Assembly (NCBI GenBank): GCA_963662175.1
Contig: OY759215.1
Coordinates: 48,563,213 to 48,627,212, forward strand
Length of the DNA: 64,000 nucleotides
Source of the DNA: Aradus depressus
Lineage: Eukaryota > Arthropoda > Insecta > Hemiptera > Aradidae
Direction: 5' to 3'
The position numbers were made by a program, and so were the translations under genes. Positions 52,346 through 62,815 of this stretch are shown here, one piece after another. The first letter of the stretch is position 1; every line of letters begins with the position of its first letter. The notes below the pieces were generated by a model, which was not told where the DNA came from, searched no databases, and was given only the letters and a program-made list of their open reading frames with translations.

Positions 52346-53050
52346 GTAATTTCATGTCTCGGGGTTCAGTATATTTCGTATATTGGCTTATTATTGGATA
52401 ATTTATTAACTATTCAATTTCTCAACTGGAATGAGAAATGATTGAGAATTCTCCATGAGAAATTTCAATGAATACTGAAAGGTTCAGACTAAAAAGTGGT
52501 TGATTTGTCATGGAATGACTTCGATAAAGGATATTTCTATTATGAACATTGACTGCCTCTTTATATCACTCCGAAAAAAAATATTGTACACGATCATATT
52601 AACTTTTTTTTTTTTCACGACTATACCATATTCATGTATTCACCCAGTCTGTCCGCGGTGGAACCTGGAGTAGTTATCAATACAGTATCAATATCGATGC
52701 ATTCACGAAGCGTCTGTCACGATGAATATGCCAAGTCGAGTCACAGAAATCGGCGTGACCATTAACAATGGTCAGAAATAGGTCGACATTTCGTCTATCA
52801 CTTCAAATGTATCAGGTCGTTCAAGTCTCAGAACTTTCTATTTTGACAATTTGATATAAAGTAGACACTTCCTATATTTACCATCAATTCTTACTATCTC
52901 TGAATTTAGTTTATTTATTCCCTTTATTTTAGTATTGCATCTGTTTCTCTTAAATCAATATTATTTCAAACTGTCTGGGCATCCTCGCCTCTCTTATATT
53001 TTAAATGAATCTTCTTTTCGTCTTTGTAGTATATACATATATCTATTTCC
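52346..53050. other. unassigned sequence
   Basis: AT-rich, with no coding signal or family landmark recognised. Confidence 0.3.
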
Positions 53051-53215
53051 CATTTTGTTAAGGTTAATTTAATTATTTATATATACTAATAAGTTAATTT
53101 AATAATAATAATTTATAAATAATAATAAGTTAATTTAATTATTTTTTATTATTATATTTTTTTTTTATAAATAGATATTTATTTACATACGTCACTGATT
53201 TACTCTCATTTGTAA

Positions 53216-53440
53216 CTAATCACTGTCACTGCTGCTGCTAAGGAGGCCTCTAGGCCATTGACTCTTAAGCCATCGTTGGGGAAGCAGAATGGAGGGCACG
53301 GACTTGAGGATTATTGTGGGAACTAAGGAGGGAAAATAATTTTTTATACTTGGATTTAGCGACTTCGGTGACAAAAGGTACGTTAAGGTCAGTGTGAAGA
53401 GTTTTGTTGGAGACGTAATAAGGAGCATTGGGTATTAATT
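53216..53440 (-). pseudogene. jockey-type LINE ORF2 C-terminus fragment
   Basis: Minus-strand NAPYYVSNKTLHTDLNVPFV, TEVAKSKYKKLFS and, after a stop and frameshift, LKSQWPRGLL parallel DAPFYVSNLTLHNDLKIPFV and RRCWPRDLL of the copy at 43264. Followed on the minus strand by AT-rich 3' UTR-like sequence. A distinct jockey lineage from the other copies. Confidence 0.75.
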
Positions 53441-53716
53441 TAATTATTTATAGTTAATTTAATTATTTATTTATTTTGTAGTTATTTGTATCTTCATTAA
53501 TCACTGTATATTATTCTCCACAGTAGCGCTAATTTTAGTTTTTTTTTTGTTTTTTTTTTTCATCTTAGGGCTAATTGATATTTTATTTAATTGTTTCTTT
53601 CTTTTTGGCTTTCATGTACTTCAGACATCGAACCCAGAATAAAATGTATTTTATTTAATTTTTCACTTCCACATTACGGAATGATATTATTAACAAATTA
53701 TTAACAAATATAAAGA

Positions 53717-53975
53717 AAAGAAGTCGTCGGTGTATCACAATAGTTGAATAAATGTGGCTTCTAAATTCTCATATTAAATTTACTGTCGATAAATTCATTA
53801 CTTTGGCAGTTATTAAGGTTTTTGACATGAGCCTCCTTCCCTGAGCTGTACCTTCCAATCGGCCGATTTTTCAGAAATTTAATAGGCATTGTCGCATGGG
53901 GTTTAGATTTTAAATATGAAATTTCATTTTGATACATCGCTAGTTATTGGAGTTTTTGTATTGAGCATGGCATTG
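53717..53975 (-). repeat. Rep-C partial
   Basis: AAGAAGTCGTCGGTGTATCA, CAATCGGCCGATTTTTCAGA, AATAGGCATTGTCGC. Confidence 0.8.
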
Positions 53976-54017
53976 TACTCATGGCGACTAATTTTAAAAT
54001 ATGTTTTTATTATTGTA

Positions 54018-54228
54018 AGATAGCGGGTTCGTAACCCGGCCGAGGCCCTTAATTTATTTTATCTGAGAGACGTTAAGCTATGGTATCCGAGCCAGTTCGT
54101 TGTCAGGTACTCGTTAAAGACTCCATCCCACAGTAAAGTCGGGCCCATGTCCACTAAAGCGAAGAAAGAGCGCTCGGGTATTAATATGACCTCGTAGTTA
54201 AAGCCCAGACATGAGTCACAATAACTAT
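54018..54228 (+). repeat. SINE-A copy, starts at B box
   Basis: AGCGGGTTCGTAACCCGGCC (same extra T in the B box as the copy at 7415), TCGTTGTCAGGTACTCGTTA, CATGTCCACTAAAGCGAAGA, tail GAGTCACAATAACT. Confidence 0.88.
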
Positions 54229-54604
54229 TATTGTAAGTTTTTTGTTAAAAAGAAAGATAAACATATAATTGATCATGTGGTCATAATAGGATTTTCTTAT
54301 ACCAACCACTTTTTTACAGATTCCTCTCCCCCTGCCCTCTAACATTCTCAAATTCATTTCAAACTGGCATTATTGCATATAAGGAGGTATTGTATTTATT
54401 TTATTGGAAGAGGCAGACTTTTATATTGAAGGAGAATATTGAGTGACATATTGTTTTGATCGTCTTGGCAGTTATTGTGAGTTTTTATTTATTGCTCACT
54501 ATATATTGGATATTTTTTGAAATCGGCTCTTCGAGACCTATAATATGATATCAATTTCTGAAAGAAAAATCAAATCATAAAGTTCTCGCGTCGAATGGGA
54601 TAAA

Positions 54605-54990
54605 AATGTATTGGTGAATCACCGGCTATGTACTTCCCCAGAGTGAATTAACTAAGTTTTTGCTCATCATCTGAAACTAATTTATCGTTATGTTTGAAAA
54701 TCAATAGATGATTTCAGGGAAGAATCCTCATACTAATTTTCGTTGTGTATGTCCACATATACAATTTCGTGTTGATTCATAAATTACTTTGGCTGTTATT
54801 GGGTTTTTGTTAATATTAATTCTAACGTTAGTTCTCGTGTTCATAGACACTCGCATACACATAGACAGACTTTTTTTTTTCCATTTTTGGAATCAGGGGA
54901 TTGGAAAATATGAAATTTTGGTGATAACTAGACATCGAATTTCTGTCCGATTACATAACTTCCCTTATACTTCTTATTGCTGGGGGAGGT
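54605..54990 (-). repeat. Rep-C copy, both ends present
   Basis: ATTGGTGAATCACCGGCTAT, GTACTTCCCCAGAGTGAATT to ACTTCCCTTATACTTCTTAT, TGCTGGGGGAGGTAAAAT. Confidence 0.88.
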
Positions 54991-55125
54991 AAAATAAAAT
55001 TATACATGAAATAGAAACAAAATAAATTGTGTAAATACCGTTTGTGTTTGTACATAGATGGTAGGATGACGAACGGAGTGACAAACAACACAACACACAC
55101 AAGACACAAACTACAGACAACTCAC

Positions 55126-55190
55126 CGTCCAGTGCTGGCGGCATACTGAGGTTGTTGTTGTTCTCTGGTTGACGCTCCCCTCTCAGCCGC
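55126..55190 (-). CDS. host gene exon (65 bp), unidentified gene
   Basis: Minus strand: acceptor CTTGTGTTACAG at 55191-55202, exon GCGGCTGAGAGGGGAGCGTC to GCCAGCACTGGACG, donor GTGAGTTG at 55125 downwards; both splice sites are strong. Phase 0 entry gives AAERGASTREQQQPQYAAST with no stop, continuing the phase 0 end of the exon at 57668. GC-rich against AT-rich flanks. The Gln-rich low-complexity sequence gives no family identification. Confidence 0.6.
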
Positions 55191-55375
55191 CTGTAACACA
55201 AGAGTGGTGGATCAACAGGTGAGATATCACATGGCTCTGTAGCACGGCTTTATAGCACGTGAGCTCACCCTCCTTTTAACAAGACAACTGTTCATGTATT
55301 ATTATTTATTTTTTTTCATATTTACAGCTTTATTGGACATATAATCCACTAAAATAAAACCGTAAGTAAATTTTA

Positions 55376-55935
55376 CGGCACAATCAGCCCATTCCTGCAT
55401 CCGCCACTGTCCGATATCTAGGACTTTATTTAGACAGACGTTTAACTTGAACAACTCACATCAAACTGAAACGCACATACCTCAAAAGAAGATTTGGACG
55501 ACTGAAATCAATCATCGGACGACGATCGACATTATCGCTTGAAAACAAACCTCACATATACAACACTATACTAAAACTCATCTGGACTTACGGCATCGAG
55601 ATATGGGGATCAGCCATAAAATCAAACATACAACGTCTTCAGTCAATACAATCCATTATACTACGCCACATTGCCGATGCGCCATTTTACGTTTCCAACC
55701 TCACATTACATAATGACCTCAACATCCCATTTGTACCTTCTATTATCAGGACACGCTATCAAAATTTTCACGACAAACTCCATCATCACGCCAATCCACT
55801 TATACAAGAATTATCTACAAACACCCTCCCCACAAATCCACCACGACGCCTCGAGCGGATATGGCAGAGGACTAGCCTGGACTCCTCTTCGGTCACGTAC
55901 CTCAGCAGTACAGCCACGCACTTGACACTACACTA
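55376..55935 (+). pseudogene. jockey-type LINE ORF2 C-terminal fragment
   Basis: Open from about 55466 to TAG 55933-55935 with TYLKRRFGRLKSIIGRR, IYNTILKLIWTYGIEIWGSA, SNIQRLQSIQSIILRHIADA, PFYVSNLTLHNDLNIPFV and PPRRLERIWQRTSLD. A short, AATAAA-containing 3' UTR and A-rich tail lead to about 56025. Frame broken upstream. Lies in the intron between the two host exons, on the opposite strand. Confidence 0.88.
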
Positions 55936-56027
55936 GTTTTCGCAACTGCTAATGGCAAATTTTATGTGTAAATAAACAAATTTTACGGCAGTGATGGAAA
56001 ACAAAAAAAAACAAAAAAAAAAAACAA

Positions 56028-56200
56028 TGTCGTCGGTGAATCACCGCCAATGTCCCAGATCGAATTAATCTATTAACTTTTCGCTCCCCCTCCACAACCA
56101 ATCGTCCGTTTGAGCTAATATTCAATAGTTGACTTACATAGGGGCTACTAAATCCTCATACTAAACTTTGAGTCGATAAAATTCATTGCTCCCGTATTCT
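56028..56200 (-). repeat. Rep-C 3' half
   Basis: GTCGTCGGTGAATCACCGCC, CCAATCGTCCGTTTGAGCTA, GAGTCGATAAAATTCATTGC; directly follows the LINE A-tail. Confidence 0.85.
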
Positions 56201-57411
56201 GTATTGTTGCTATTTTATTTACAATATAACCTCTATATAATCTCTTTGTTGATTAGGACACACAAAACCGAATTAATTACCTACCAATTAACCTAAATAT
56301 TAATTTATATTGTAAGGTAAAGAAGGCCATATCTTTTCCAACCAATTCCTTTCTATCGTATAATAATTATTATTATTTATAATGATAACCCTTTTGGGCA
56401 GTATAAGATCTAATTTCTCAATAATTACGATCAGATGTACTTCAGTCAGATCTGTATCTATATCTGCAAAGGTTCGTCTCATTGATTCGATTATAGCTAT
56501 TTATCTCTAATGATCAGTAGCGAAATGAAAATCGTTTTGGAAGGACACCCAGAAAGTGAGCCCCGAGTGATCTGTATAAACGTGGTTGGTATAAAAAAGT
56601 ACTATTATGTCCACATCACATGTATATATTTTTTTTTTGCTTTCTACAATTAATGTTCGCAATCGCATCATGATGTGTTACCATACGGACGTTATATTAT
56701 TTTAGACCCACTTCTATATTCTTCCCTTTCCCTAAATATCTCAATCTTTTGTAAAAAAAACTTTTTTCTGCTTTCCCAACATTTAACTTTTCTTTCCTCC
56801 CAACTAAAAAAAAATTGTAAAAATATTATATTTTTGGTACGGTCCAGAACTTTAACACGATGTGCCGCTCAATACTTGTAAAAACTTCGCCGCCGTTCAC
56901 CCTTCTTGTAGTTTCAAACTTTTTACACACCACATAGCTAAATATTTTTAAGTTGCAGATTATTTAAAGATATCCTGAGAATGTTAATATCAGTTCAGCC
57001 GAGTTATTGAAGTTAAACTTTTTTACGTGCACTGGGCAACATGGGGACTAGCTGGTAAATGAGTTGCGAAATTATGTGGCGCGCTGAGGCGAACGGAAAA
57101 AAAAATTAAAAAATCGCGAAAGAAGTTTCACTTCTGGCGTGTGTTCTAAGAACACACTATTTTTTAAAATGTTATTTGGAGAACACGAGGACGACACACT
57201 CAAATAACAGCAAAATCAATAATTTAATTACATTTAATTAACATGTAATCAAGAGATAGTAAGGTCTGAATGAGGACTTGCCGAATTGGTAAGCGGCTTT
57301 CTGAAGGCTTTCATCGAGTATAGAGGCAAACTGAGCCAACTAAAGTTGAAGGGAAATGCCATTTCATTAATAATATAATTTAGTAGATCCCGGATTGAAC
57401 TTATCTTTTAC
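56201..57411. other. intronic AT-rich sequence, no feature
   Basis: Short frames only. No family landmark recognised. Confidence 0.35.
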
Positions 57412-57450
57412 AATAATATTTGTAATAATATTTCTTTCCGTTAAACCATA
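57412..57450 (-). repeat. (ATT)n-tailed family 3' fragment
   Basis: ATAATATTTCTTTCCGTTAAACCATAGGTACATC parallels 26855-26905 and the minus-strand unit at 41025. Confidence 0.55.
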
Positions 57451-57667
57451 GGTACATCATATAATTTTGTGTTACACAAAATTGCTTATGAATTATGCAC
57501 ATACTCCGATATCAAATTTTAGAATATTTTTTTGAAATTAATAACAGAATATACTATCACATCAGGAGGGCGCCGCGGCGTATATTCCCTGAGCTACCTG
57601 CGCGCCATCATCTATTAGGCAATAATAAATTTCAATATGATTGGAAAATATATATATATATAGATAC

Positions 57668-57841
57668 CTTTCTGTGTGCAGCCTGTCGGAGCTTTGTGGC
57701 GGTTCGAGTAAGGGAGAGCACTTCAGCGAGACGTGCTCGGGCACTCTTAACACGAGCTTCAGATCTGTGGACGAGATGGCCGATGTCGGGGGTGTAGGCT
57801 GGGTCCGCACGGCGCCGGCCATCCCTCGTCAGCATACCTAG
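57668..57841 (-). CDS. host gene exon (174 bp), unidentified gene
   Basis: Minus strand: acceptor TGTTGATGTTGCAG ending at 57842, 58 codons from CTAGGTATGCTGACGAGG to CACACAGAAAG, donor GTATCT from 57667. Phase 0 at both ends. Reads LGMLTRDGRRRADPAYTPDI, GHLVHRSEARVKSARARLAE, VLSLTRTATKLRQAAHRK; high GC at third codon positions and long Arg/Ala-rich amphipathic stretches suggest helix or coiled coil. I do not recognise the gene. The next exon downstream is probably 55126-55190. Confidence 0.62.
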
Positions 57842-57929
57842 CTGCAACATCAACAGATATATAGTCAGCAACATCATCATGTGCAGCAATAACATTTATC
57901 ACAATAATCAGATCCTCAGGAAGAGAAAC

Positions 57930-58322
57930 AGAAAAAATTTATTGGTGAATCACTATGAATTAATCAACTAAGATTTCACTCTTCCTCTAACACCAAACCA
58001 ACTATTAGCTAAAAACTTATGGCTAAAAACTAATAGATGATTTACATAGAGACTTCTCAATCCTTAAACTCAATTTCGTGCCGAAACATTTATTACATAG
58101 GCAGTAATCAGGGATTTTGGGTTGAACCCCCTTTCTTGAATCGATTACGCGAAAAATTAATATGTGTCGTTATCGTTTTCACAGACACATAAACGGCACA
58201 TTTTTTTTTTTCATTATTGGAATCAGGAATTCGGAAAACATGAAATTTTTGTGAAAACTCAACGTCAAACTTCTGACCGTTTACCTAACTTCCCATTTAT
58301 TTCTTATAGAAGGGGAAGTAGA
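57930..58322 (-). repeat. Rep-C copy
   Basis: TTATTGGTGAATCACTATGA, AATTAATCAACTAAGATTTC to GAAAACTCAACGTCAAACTT, ACTTCCCATTTATTTC, AAGGGGAAGTAGAA. Confidence 0.85.
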
Positions 58323-58510
58323 ATCAACCACAAGGCTATCAAGAAAATAAATACCAGCATCTATGAATGATTATCGGACAAACATTGTCCATTCAGAAAC
58401 AAAAAAGTGGTCGGTGAATCTCTGGCGATGTACTTCCCCTGCCCAAATTAAACAACTAATTTTATGCTCTCATCCGACCGCATTAAATTATAACATACAT
58501 ATTTTACTTA

Positions 58511-59025
58511 CACGGAGAAAACTATATTCTTGTGGCAGGAAGATATCTTCTTGACATTATCTTCTTACAGAATTAGTTTTTATTTGTTTATTTGGTATAT
58601 TTACAATCAGTGAAAATATAACTATAAGTAAATTTGATGACAGGGAGTATAAAAAAAATAAAAAAATAACAGAAAAAAAAAAAATAAATAAATAATAAAA
58701 TAAAAAAAAAAAAAATACAATGGCAATATACACAAATTAAGATAAAATAAAATAATCTACAAAATAATACAATATGTACGAAAACAATAAGTAGAAGTGT
58801 TTTTTACAGAATTAAATTAAAAAACATTCCTCATACATTGTATAGCTACTATACCCTATCACCGATGGTGCCTACGACTATTCCCTATCACCTACTGGTG
58901 TCTACCATTCCCTACCACCGACACAAAATACAGAATACAACTTTTTTGCCGCAAGAGGAAATTTGTCCTCAAGTACATTTTTTCTTGCCACAAGAATATT
59001 ATTCTTGAATATATTTTCCTCCGTG
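58511..59025. mobile_element. MITE with TA duplication, interrupted by a LINE
   Basis: Ends CACGGAGAAAACTATATTCT and ATATATTTTCCTCCGTG are inverted; TA flanks at 58509-58510 and 59026-59027. About 276 bp without the insert. The TA target suggests a Tc1/mariner-mobilised family. Confidence 0.85.
58576..58803 (-). mobile_element. jockey LINE 3' UTR stub with 11-bp TSD
   Basis: TTACAGAATTA flanks it at 58565-58575 and 58804-58814. Minus-strand content (GTACATATTG, TATCTTAATTTGTGTATATT, GCCATTGTATTT, ACTTATAGTTATATTT, GATTGTAAATATACC) matches the 3' UTR of the LINE at 43262. Only about 228 bp was copied. Confidence 0.88.
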
Positions 59026-59634
59026 TACATAAAGACTTCGGAGTCTTCATATTACATTTAATGTCGATACTTTCATTACATCAGTTATTAGAGTTTTTGA
59101 CTTTTGCCTCCTCCATTGATACCCCTTTCCCTTCCCTTCGGTCAATTTTGCTGAGAATTATAATTGTTTTAAAGCCATTTTTGGAATATATACCAGTTGG
59201 GAGGATAGGTTAAATTGGCTGACTCAGGAACTCCTGAGTACCTGGAGTAATATAAGTTTTCAATTTAATTAAATTTTTCTTGTGTATCTCTCCCTTAATA
59301 CTTACCATACAGAAATTTGCAATGCAAATTAAAGACACAAAGAAATATGAAAAAAGTAACTTACTTCTTAACTTATTATTCAAAAATATTCCAGCAAGTA
59401 CAATATCTTTCTTTTTAGGTTAGGAAATCATATAATAATAGAATAGTTAGGTATATTTCTACGCATCTCAAGATTGATCACCACAGACTGTGAAAACTTG
59501 TTATATCGACAATTATTAAGTTGAGCCCTCTACTCTGATCCCACTTCCCGTCAGGCCAGTTACATTTAAAAAGTAAAATTCATTTTCTGGCAAAAATGTT
59601 ACGTTTAAATTTATATTTAAAAAAAAAGTCTTAT

Positions 59635-59710
59635 CAGACAGCATGATGATGAGTGTAACCTCGAAAGCCAGCTATCACAAAATAAAAAGTCTGTGAGAGA
59701 TCAGAATACG
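59635..59710 (+). repeat. FB-a family fragment
   Basis: CAGCATGATGATGAGTGTAA, CCTCGAAAGCCAGCTATCAC, AAAGTCTGTGAGAGATCAGA. The ribozyme-like core has its first C changed to A and the palindrome is broken. Confidence 0.75.
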
Positions 59711-59711
59711 T

Positions 59712-59882
59712 TTTACTTCCCCAGCTAAACGTAGTATAGAATAAGTTATTTGGTCACAAATATGATGTTGAGTGTTTTTGTTCATTGGAAATTCATGTGT
59801 TCACTATAGTTCCCGTAATTTACTATGTACAACGAGTATCTGATGGTACATCGGGATCATCGCTTAACGTTCCAACAAAAGA

Positions 59883-59918
<36 letters not shown>

Positions 59919-60024
59919 TGAGAAAGAGAGAGAGACCGAGAGAGAGAAAGAGAGAGAGAGAAAGAGAGTGCGAGAACGTAACTGATTAATTCGTGCTGGG
60001 GAAGTAAATTGCCGGTGATTTACA
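59712..60024 (+). repeat. Rep-C copy with a SINE-A fragment and a GA microsatellite
   Basis: TTTTACTTCCCCAGCTAAAC to TTCACTATAGTTCCCG; then a SINE-A fragment (minus, about 59833-59886: CATCGCTTAACGTTCCAAC), a (GA)n array (59886-59970), and the Rep-C end GATTAATTCGTGCTGGGGAA, GTAAATTGCCGGTGATTTAC, T run. Confidence 0.8.
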
Positions 60025-60028
60025 GACA

Positions 60029-60514
60029 ATGTTTTTTTTTTTGCAACCTGAGAAAGCTGGTAATCATTTCAAAACTTCAAAAATATTGATGTCAATAAGA
60101 AGGATGAGAGGGGATGTTGGTGGGACAACAGGTGGTTTTCCATTAGTAGGGCAATATTTCAGGGAGACGGTCCCTGATGATATAGCGAGCGTCCTGTCCT
60201 CTGGTCTGGGGCTTATATTGGTTATTTATCTGTTCCACTTAGCGGAAGAGTTCTCATTGCGCCATGAAGAAGAAGCAAATGAAAAATGTGGCAAGAGCAA
60301 ACAGAAGACAATGGGACTGCCACTTGAGACTGGTCTCAGACCAAATGGCTGTTGGCATCAAATGCCGAATCGCCAGACCATCCATATCTCCCAAGTCCCA
60401 TCCAAACCTAAGATTAATCAGATAGATAAATCCTGTATGTACCCTTATATTTATTTAGGTTTTTTTAAATGTAGGGTGCACCTTGCTGTAAAGCATCATC
60501 CTCACACTCTCTAA
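60029..60514 (+). other. open, less AT-rich frame, unassigned
   Basis: A 161-codon frame with mixed composition (GGTTGGFPLVGQYFRETVPD, DIASVLSSGLGLILVIYLFH, LAEEFSLRHEEEANEK). The first codons come from a T run. It adjoins the antisense LINE fragment at 60545, so it may be transposon-derived. No domain recognised. Confidence 0.25.
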
Positions 60515-60544
60515 AGTGAAGGGGCTCGGGATCTAAGGGTTACT

Positions 60545-60960
60545 GAAAAACTGGGACCGGCCATCGGCAGAACAATCGGGTCGTCCCAAGCCCATCTCAC
60601 AATCCCAAATACGCTCATGTCCGGTGAATTAACTCCACTCTACCTTGGTCGTAAAGCGGACATTGGAGGACGACATGTTCTGCAGTCTCGATGCCATCGC
60701 ACGAGCAGTTCGGGTTGCTCTTTCTCCAAAAAAAAAAGAACTTCGAGTTTACAGAACATCCAATGATCAGGCTGTACCCACGTAGAGCCAAAGCGGACGT
60801 TACTCCGGCCCTTCGAGTATCTTGACCAACGTTGTTGCCATTTTTCCACTATCCAATTCTGGACGATGTTCTCGCAACGCTTTGGTGTGAACTGTTCACG
60901 TATCTCTTTCTCCAGTGCTATGCGTAAAAGAGCATCAATATGTGCTCCTGTATGTACCCA
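60545..60960 (-). pseudogene. I/R1-type LINE ORF2 C-terminal fragment
   Basis: Minus strand: KEIREQFTPKRCENIVQNWI, VEKWQQRWSRYSKGRSNVRF, WMFCKLEVL; then, after a shift in an A/T run (60728-60738), the knuckle NCSCDGIETAEHVVLQCPLY. The Cys/His signature matches that of the insertion at 30636, but it is a different family. Truncated near 60960. Confidence 0.78.
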
Positions 60961-61014
60961 GTAACCAATGTTGAATGAAAATCAGTAAGGGTCAGTAGTT
61001 ACACCAGGATCTTC

Positions 61015-61225
61015 GGAATCATCCTACCTGATTTCATGTTGATACATTCGTTACATTTACCCGTTATTAGGTTATGTGATGTAGGCTCCTATCTCCCATG
61101 ATTCCCCACTTCCTTTAGGCCAATCTCGCTGAAAATTAATAGGTGTCATCCTTATGGGGTTCTGAATGTCATTCAATACATCAGCAGTTATTAGAGTTTT
61201 TATGTTATGTACTTCTACATTTTAG
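61015..61225 (-). repeat. Rep-C partial
   Basis: TTTCATGTTGATACATTCGT, CTTTAGGCCAATCTCGCTGA, AATTAATAGGTGTCATCCTT. Confidence 0.8.
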
Positions 61226-61245
61226 CTGTTTTCATTAGAAAAATC

Positions 61246-61583
61246 GAGGGCGCCGGTAGCTCAGTGGTATGCATGCTTGTCTTCTGAGCTCAAGAACGTG
61301 GGTTCAAAACCCGACCGAGGCCCTTAGTTTCTGGGAGGTAAAATAAACTTAAGCACGCCGTCCTTCGGATGGGACGTTAAGCGATGGTCCCAAGACTGTA
61401 CGATGTGAGGTACTCGTTAAAGACCCCTGCCCTAGGTGAATAACAATTTAGGATAGGCAAAATTTAGGACTCCCACAGTAGAGTTGGGCTCATGTCCACT
61501 AGAGTGTCGAAAGAGCGCTCTGGTAGTAGGCAATATGACCTCGTAGTTAAAGTCCGGGCATCAGTCATAAAACCTTACCTAAC
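61246..61583 (+). repeat. SINE-A, best full-length reference copy
   Basis: 338 bp. Head GAGGGCGCCGGTAGCTCAGT with A box TAGCTCAGTGG (61257-61267) and B box GGTTCAAAACCC (61301-61312), both internal RNA polymerase III promoter elements. Body GGGAGGTAAAATAAACTTAA, GGATGGGACGTTAAGCGATG, GTACTCGTTAAAGACCCC, AGAGCGCTCTGGTAGTAGG, GACCTCGTAGTTAAAG; tail ATAAAACCTTACCTAAC. No coding capacity; mobilised in trans by a LINE, as known for SINEs. No clear flanking duplication. Confidence 0.95.
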
Positions 61584-61723
61584 AAAAATTAACTCTTCTG
61601 CGATTCTTTTCTTAAAAAAATAATAATAATTCTAGAATATTTTAATAATTACAATATTTGTAATTTTTTATATCACACGATATCGTCGAATTTGACAGGT
61701 CATAGGGTTTTGACCTTAAATAT

Positions 61724-61874
61724 ATACTATATACATATATATTTTTTTGCCTTATGTACGGGTGCATATTAGCCACGTCAATATGTTATCTAGTTGTATT
61801 TACGACATCCATGGAAGGAGTATAAAACTCACTCCCGGACGGGATTCGAACCCGCAAACCATAGTGAGACCAGA
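61724..61874 (-). repeat. 5'-truncated SINE-B
   Basis: Minus strand starts GGTCTCACTATGGTTTGCGG, B box GGTTCGAATCCC, ends GGCAAAAAAATATATATG. Imperfect flanking repeat (ACCTTAAATAT / ACTTTAAATAT). Confidence 0.85.
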
Positions 61875-62030
61875 CTTTAAATATGAAGTTTCAAGTCGAT
61901 ATATTCATTGCTTCGGATTTTTTGAGTTAAGCCCCTTCTGATCTTCTCTTTTTCCTTCTGCCGAATCCACTGAAAAGTGTTGTCCTTATGACGTTTTGAA
62001 TTAATTTATGAAATTTTATATAATTCACAT

Positions 62031-62204
62031 ATCGTCGGTTAAATAGTAAAGTGACATATTCCAAAACAGCTAAATTGTTCAGAACGGGCATTTAAAGTTT
62101 TGAGATGTTTTTTTGCAATTTTCTCGAAAAGTATAACTAAATCATATATGTATTATATACCGTTTTATTTGGATTTTTTAACAGTCACGTCATTTATGAA
62201 ACGG

Positions 62205-62240
<36 letters not shown>

Positions 62241-62454
62241 AACCCCAATAGAACATAATATGTAATTTTTCTATATAAATATGGCAGATATCACAGAGTG
62301 GAAAAGTGACAAATGCGCTCTCTAGCGGAAGCGATTAAAAGCTGCATAATGACACTTAGCCACATAAAAATATACTGAATTCTACATCCGTTTCTTAAAT
62401 AATCCGAAAAATGAAACAATTTGGAATATGTCACTTTTCTATTTAACCGACGAT
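62031..62454. mobile_element. MITE with terminal inverted repeats of about 36 bp
   Basis: ATCGTCGGTTAAATAGTAAA, GTGACATATTCC at the left; GGAATATGTCAC, TTTTCTATTTAACCGACGAT at the right. Interior holds an (AT)n run (62209-62236). Non-coding. Confidence 0.88.
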
Positions 62455-62500
62455 ATAACATTCCTATCGATACATTCATTCAATGGAGAATGATCGTTTT

Positions 62501-62632
62501 CACAGACACACACACAGACAGAAGTTTTGTTTTCACAGACACACACACAGACAGAAGTTTTGTTTTCACAGACACACACACAGACAGAAGTTTTGTTTTC
62601 ACAGACACACACACAGACAGAAGTTTTGTTTT
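62501..62632. repeat. 33-bp tandem repeat, four units
   Basis: Four identical units CACAGACACACACACAGACA, GAAGTTTTGTTTT, an expansion of the Rep-C CACAGACACACAGACAG segment. It makes an in-frame repeated peptide on both strands that I do not regard as a gene. Confidence 0.93.
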
Positions 62633-62727
62633 TCATATTTGGAATCTGGAGGTCAGAAAGCAAACAATTCCGTTTTTTGACCGATTTGATAACTTCTTCT
62701 ATACTTCGAATAGCTGAGGAAGTAAAA

Positions 62728-62815
62728 ACTTAAGGTTTTCGGCTGGGTTTGGAACTCGGGATCTTAAGGTCAGTAGGCGGGGACCATAGTACCCAGAGAG
62801 CTATTCACCTAGTCC
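62728..62815 (-). repeat. SINE-A head fragment
   Basis: Decayed antisense tRNA-like head (GGTTTTCGGCTGGGTTTGGA, ATCTTAAGGTCAGTAGGC). Confidence 0.5.

Larger units (their letters stand above)
58403..59170 (-). repeat. Rep-C copy carrying a MITE that carries a LINE tail
   Basis: Left part AAAGTGGTCGGTGAATCTCT, GTACTTCCCCTGCCC; right part from 59026 TACATAAAGACTTCGG, GTCGATACTTTCATTACATC, CAATTTTGCTGAGAATTATA. Confidence 0.82.
61680..62726 (-). repeat. Rep-C copy with three insertions or expansions
   Basis: TCGTCGAATTTGACAGG to CCTTAAATAT; SINE-B; CTTTAAATATGAAGTTTCAA to GAAATTTTATATAATTCACA; MITE; CCTATCGATACATTCATTCA; a 33-bp tandem array; TTTGGAATCTGGAGGTC to TAGCTGAGGAAGTAAAA. Rep-C order is preserved across all breaks. 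Confidence 0.85.

Noticed and set aside
59785..60029. RE-rich 66-codon frame and its antisense
   Set aside because: Encoded by a GA microsatellite inside Rep-C.
60029..60514. Host gene call for the 161-codon frame
   Set aside because: It begins in a T run at the end of Rep-C, has no recognised domain and adjoins a LINE fragment, so it is only listed as an unassigned segment.
62421..62733. Repeated-peptide frames (TDTHTDRSFVF and relatives) on both strands
   Set aside because: They are translations of a 33-bp minisatellite inside Rep-C; open frames arise because 33 is a multiple of three.
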